DNA of 64,000 bases from Oscheius dolichura. Taxonomy: Eukaryota > Nematoda > Chromadorea > Rhabditida > Rhabditidae. The stretch covers positions 1,488,001 through 1,552,000 of the forward strand of contig OW051492.1 in NCBI GenBank assembly GCA_932521035.1, given 5' to 3'. The notes under the pieces were generated by a model. That model was given only the letters and a program-made list of their open reading frames with translations, did no database searches and was not told the origin of the DNA. Numbering within the stretch: the stretch's first letter is position 1; each line of letters opens with the position of its first letter. Positions 59,715 to 64,000 of this stretch are shown here, piece after piece. A program made the position numbers and the translations under genes.

Positions 59715-62700
59715 ATGCCAATTTCTCCGGGCACCGCCATGAAGTTGCTTGTTTACGAGCTGGATGGTAATAGATGGGCCCGTGGATTTTGCTTCCATCG
59801 GCAGCAGGAGTTCGACATCGAGCTGACCCCGGCCCTTCCCAAGTCTGTCCACGTTTTTATCCGATAATCCACTCTCCTCGTTAGGATACAACCTCCCTGT
59901 TGGGCGACCCTTATCGTCGGGAACATGAATCATCTGGGCCAGTTGGTTCCCCAAAAGGGCAACTTTCGAACTGACGAGGAGAACGAGGTCTGCCGAGTGA
60001 GAGGCAAGCAAGTTGAGGTAGGATTTCTTCACCAAAAACTGGTAGTGGTCTAAATGAGTTTAGGCTTAAAAAATTTGCCTCTTTCTCCTGAACAAGAGGA
60101 TATTTTCATTTTCCAGAATGGAAGTCAAAAGCGCGAGAAAAATGCGTTTTTATGGGGATTAGCGGGTAGAGATTTTGGAAGGCGGGGATAACTCCAACCG
60201 TAACCCTGTAAAATAGCTTCCTGACAACTTTTTTAAACTGAAAACAAGCCACTTTTCAGCTGGATGCCCATATTATCTTCTCTTCCAAGACCAAATCCCG
60301 CGATGAGGTCTACAGTCCCGAATATGGATGGGTCGGCTTCCCGGACATATTCTTCAGTTGTTATCCACTCAACAAACCTTGCAAAGCCTACATCAAACGG
60401 TATTCCTCATTTTTTACTATTGGGTGCTTTTATACGTCTTTCTACTCTCCATTCATGGGCAAAACGGCCATGGGAAAAGTCGGACGCGCCCGTTTTTGGG
60501 CGTAGACGGGCATGCCGGATGTTTGTGTCCGTATCTCGGGTATTTCTTGGTCGATTTCAAAAATTCAAAGACCATCTTGGAGAGTAGGTCAAAGACGATT
60601 CTAATGAACCCAGTACAGTGGCGTCCAAAAGTTTGGAAACTTTTGATATTGTGGGCTAGCTCGCCCATAACAGCGTCTGATTTTCTAGAAACTTGCTATA
60701 ATGGGTAAAAATAGACGAGAAACACGATGGTAATACCCGTTTGTATAAAAACTCAAACTTGAGAATCTTATAAAGTTTTTTTGGAAAATCGCGGGCAAAA
60801 AGTTTGGAAACCTCTTTCCTCGACTCTCTCGCGCTTGGAATAACCATATTCTGTTAAAAGTTTTAGTGTAGAAATATTTCTATAAGCCTGTTCTACATGG
60901 CCCATCAGGAATCTCCCCGTAAAAACCTTACAAAGGAGCTCCCCGAAATACCCCCCGTTTGACCGTAATTGGCTTTGATTGGGGTTTCAAGGCGGATAAA
61001 TCCAAAATTTATTGAGTTGTTAGAAAACTGAGTACAAGATCTTGTAGAGCTCGATCTGATGAGCAAATGGACATAAGAAACTTTTCAAATTCTTGCGTTC
61101 TTAGGGTCTGCCGTATATGCCGCTCAAAACTGGCACCAAAACTGGGGTCTTTTGTATTGAATTTACGAAGAAAAGGCCCTATTTCAGGACACAGGCGCAT
61201 AGGTCATCTCGCACTTTTCACTACAAGGTGATTTTATAGGCTGTCTTATATCAGCTTGCTCATCAGATCCAGCTCTACAAGATCTTGTACTCAGTTTTCT
61301 AACAACTCAATAAATTTTGGATTTATCCGCCTTGAAACCCCAATCAAAGCCAATTACGGTCAAACGGGGGTATTTCGGGGAGCTCCTTTGTAAGATTTTT
61401 ACGGGGAGATTCCTGATGGGCCATGTAGAACAGGCTTATAGAAATATTTCTACACTAAAACTTTTAACAGAATATGGTTATTCCAAGCGCGAGAGAGTCG
61501 AGGAAAGAGGTTTCCAAACTTTTTGCCCGCGATTTTCCAAAAAAACTTTATAAGATTCTCAAGTTTGAGTTTTTATACAAACGGGTATTACCATCGTGTT
61601 TCTCGTCTATTTTTACCCATTATAGCAAGTTTCTAGAAAATCAGACGCTGTTATGGGCGAGCTAGCCCACAATATCAAAAGTTTCCAAACTTTTGGTTGC
61701 CACTGTATATCTCATTGCGTTTGCCCTCTCCCTAATCTTATGAATTTCAGGGATTATTCCCCCAAATTAAAGCAGAAGGGCCTGTTATTCTCCATCTGCT
61801 CGCCCCAGGACGTGAAACTGATTGATGACGGGAAGAAGAGCAATAACTACGCCCAACATCTCGAGGAGGCCGAGGTCATCCATTTCCACTTTTTTAACCT
61901 TTCGATTTCTTCAGAACAATCGGTATAATCCAGCCTCCATGGCTCCACCGCAACCTAATCCAAATAAAACCACTCCCGAGAAGGAGAAGCCGTGTACCCC
62001 GGCTCCAGAAAAAGAGAAGTCCTGGAATCAGGCCCCTCCAGTGCAGAGGAAAAAAAACCAGACCCCCGCTCCCCAACAAAGAGGAGCAATCAACGAAGAC
62101 TACGAGAAAGTTAAGAAATCCGTGGTAGGATCCGAAAATTCGGGAAAATGTATTTATAGGCAGACAAAGTCTCCCTCTTCTTGATCCTCCGCATGAATCC
62201 TACGAGTAAATCCGCAGACAAGGGAGTTGCCTGGGCGATGCGTCTCCGTGGAATGGGATTGCGTACGACATTTATTAATGGACAGTCGGAAATGTTGCAG
62301 GTGGGCTGCTGGTACGAGGGGGTCTGCAAGTGAGTCTAGCTTTCTCTTCTCCCATTTCATATTTTTAGATGGAATCGCAAATTCACTGGAATCTTTGATG
62401 GGTACTATTTGGAGAAGGTCTATAAGAAGATCGAGGATCCGATGTTTCCCTTGATGACTCGATATATCTCGAATGGGAAGCAAGACTTTGTTGACGTGAG
62501 CCACTTTGAACTAGCCGGCACAACTGTTCCCATGGCGCAGTGCGTTGAGACGCGCCTGTTAGTAAAACAACGCGGGTTCGATTCCTGCCACGGAAAAATC
62601 CTTTTGTTTTTTTCTAACATCGTTCCAGATCATAGTGGAGGTAAATTTCACCGACGACTTCTTCCACCAGCAGCCCAGGGATCAAAATAAGGTCGTCTTA

Positions 62701-63693
62701 CCGCATTGTCAAATTTACGCCATAGAGGTGGCAAGAATACTGTACAAGAAATACTACGGACAGAAGTAAGTCCGCCTCTTTTTCACAATCCTCTTTTTCA
62801 AATTTCCAGATGTATGTGTCAATTAATTAACAAAACCCCGTCAAATAATAAAGATATCACAGATTGGGAAGTTGTGACCGTGACGAAAGTGCTGGGACCG
62901 GCTGAACAAGTCAGTTATCTTGGATTTTCTTGAGTAGTCCAGAATTTTAGGAGAAGGCCTCCTGGAGTAGTAGCCAAGCCCCGACAGACATGCCCCAGTT
63001 GGATGGCTACCCGAAAGAGGAGGAAGAATCCCTTTCAGAGGGCGAGGACGACGGTTTGTCTACGACAGTTCAGTCCTGGATAGTCCGATCCCCTGCACCC
63101 GTAAAGTCTCGGCAGTTGGTTCATCTTTATTCAAAACTGTGGAGCCTTTATATAGCCTTTATGCCCTGCCGAGATTTTACGGGTGCAGGGGAAACTATCG
63201 AGGACTCCCCCTTTTCACTATATTCTTCCGTTTAGGAGCCCCACCTGATGATGACTATGACGAGGTGTATTACAGTAGTAGGAAGAGGACAGAAAAACCG
63301 TCAAGCTCAAGGAATACAGACCCTGCTCCCTATAGAGATTTCCAGCTGCGGACTTCCCCTATTTATTCTGCTCTTCCTCCTCCTGTGCCCCCTCACCGAT
63401 CTCCTGTTAACGGAAACAACAATGATAACACAATGCCGGATGATCTCTTCTTCAAAATATGGGATATTCCAGAGGTAGGAGAAGAATTAACGGGAGTAGA
63501 GAGAGTGGCTATAGGTTAGGAAAGCTCTAAAAATGAAAGACTACGACCTGTTCGAAGAGACGGAGAACATTGTGGACAGGATGAAGGACAAGAAGATGAG
63601 AAGGTAGGAGAACAGTCAGACGAGGATAAACAGAGATATTCAGGTCGTCGAACAGCTTTAATTGAGCCAGAAGAGAGCCAAAATCGACTGTGA
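59715..63693 (+). CDS. Uncharacterised two-module protein with Pro-rich linker and acidic tail
   Basis: Not recognised. Phase-checked exons give MPISPGTAMKLLVYELDGNR, KIQPPCWATLIVGNMNHLGQ, a cysteine-containing GFPDIFFSCYPLNKPCKAYI and LKQKGLLFSICSPQDVKLID. A Pro/Lys-rich linker follows (PNPNKTTPEKEKPCTPAPEK, repeated PEKEK), then a second globular part RLRGMGLRTTFINGQSEMLQ and VGCWYEGVCKWNRKFTGIFD and TDDFFHQQPRDQNKVVLPHC. The acidic, Ser/Pro-rich tail (EEEESLSEGEDD, LPPPVPPHRSPVNG) ends EPEESQNRL, TGA at 63691-63693. About 570 residues, 12 or so exons. The two globular parts may be diverged repeats of one fold. No signal peptide or membrane segment. Introns hold the second 1.09 kb palindrome, a tRNA-like insert and a palindromic element. 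Confidence 0.6.
60614..61707. mobile_element. TA-flanked 1.09 kb palindrome, element 2
   Basis: Termini TACAGTGGCGTCCAAAAGTT and GTTGCCACTGTA with TA at both ends. Arms of about 450 bp with a loop of about 190 bp (61066-61256). The same 63-codon frame appears at 60656-60847 (minus) and 61474-61665 (plus). It lies in an intron of the unknown gene, which stays phase-consistent around it. Size and layout match element 1 at 49173 although the sequences differ. Confidence 0.85.
62526..62596 (+). repeat. tRNA-like insert, best preserved copy
   Basis: A-box-like ATGGCGCAGTGCGTTGAGAC, B-box GCGGGTTCGATTCCTGC with a 5 bp T stem (one G-T), ends TTCC...GGAA, followed by TCCTTTTGTTTTTTTC. It lies in an intron of the unknown gene, just before a 3' splice site. 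Acceptor pairing is only partial, so a tRNA-derived SINE is more likely than a working tRNA. Confidence 0.6.
63090..63191. repeat. Full palindromic element in an intron of the unknown gene
   Basis: CCCCTGCACCCGTAAAGTCT faces CTGCCGAGATTTTACGGGTG then CAGGGG; about 102 bp. The outer CCCCTGCACC/GGTGCAGGGG extend the stem. Confidence 0.85.
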
Positions 63694-64000
63694 TAACCAC
63701 GACCCCGGCCATTTTCCCCTAATAATTCCATTTTTATCATTGCAATATTCTTTTTTTTCCTCTTAACAAGATGGGTTACTGTATATTTGTCTAGTCGGGA
63801 CTTCTTGGTAAGAAAATGATCAAGTTTCTGAGAATTTTTCCCCGGTAACTCTGGTTTTTTTTTAAAAGAAACGGGACTATACCTCTTTCTCTAATTCCTC
63901 CTAGTATCTTTCTTTAACCCGTGCCAATAAATTATTTTCTCACTCCCTCTGTTATCCTCTTATAAGGGAAATATCAAGATCAGTCGATAAATCGTCAAAA
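63694..64000. other. 3' flank of the unknown gene
   Basis: AT-rich, with AATAAA near 63927; no further coding sequence seen before the window edge. Confidence 0.5.

Noticed and set aside
49173-61707. CRISPR array or prophage-type system
   Set aside because: Repeats are inverted, spaced irregularly and lie in spliced eukaryotic genes; no cas-like or phage genes are present.

Overview
The window is nuclear DNA from a nematode, most likely a Caenorhabditis-like rhabditid. Introns are short (about 45-60 bp) with GTAAGT-type donors and TTTTCAG acceptors. Several start codons lie a few bases after a bare 3' splice site, the mark of spliced-leader trans-splicing. Several genes are 140-280 bp apart on one strand, like nematode operons. 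Most coding genes have recognisable nematode or metazoan relatives. No rRNA, CRISPR array or bacterial-type operon is seen.

Layout. 0.1-0.7 kb: 3' end of a LIM-homeobox gene (lin-11-like). 0.9-1.1 kb: a hAT-type MITE. 1.6-15.2 kb: a minus-strand block holding the SUMO E1 subunit SAE1/AOS1, an RBM12-like RNA-binding protein, a GAS41/YEATS protein, a Upf1-like helicase with a basic N-terminus, a HYLS1-like centriole protein and an unknown protein. 15.5-16.6 kb: a plus-strand F-box-like gene. 18.2-22.5 kb: minus-strand ERdj5/DNAJC10 (dnj-27-like). 23.0-28.2 kb: plus-strand probable operon of mitochondrial prolyl-tRNA synthetase, neutral sphingomyelinase and a multi-pass membrane protein. 28.2-33.4 kb: long noncoding interval leading to an EGR-type zinc-finger gene (33.4-34.6 kb). 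35.5-41.0 kb: TAMM41, a divergent V-ATPase G subunit (minus) and NOM1. 41.3-45.6 kb: a compact KATNIP-type gene. 46.4-55.7 kb: two aspartic proteases flanking transposon debris. 59.7-63.7 kb: an unrecognised gene of about 570 residues.

The unusual part is the repeats. A ~100 bp palindrome family whose arms contain CACCCGTAAAATCTCGGCAG occurs as six full and at least five half copies, mostly in introns. Two TA-flanked ~1.09 kb near-perfect palindromes, a ~2.6 kb foldback element, two TTAA-flanked MITE copies (one nested inside the arm of another element), and three tRNA-like inserts in introns crowd the right half. The left half is compact and ordinary.

Working together: the genes are mainly housekeeping (SUMOylation, RNA processing, chromatin reading, ER redox folding, mitochondrial translation and lipid synthesis, ribosome biogenesis, cilia and centrioles). 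They are unrelated in pathway, as is usual for nematode operons. Gene models were spliced by eye, so exon edges are approximate unless a phase check is stated.
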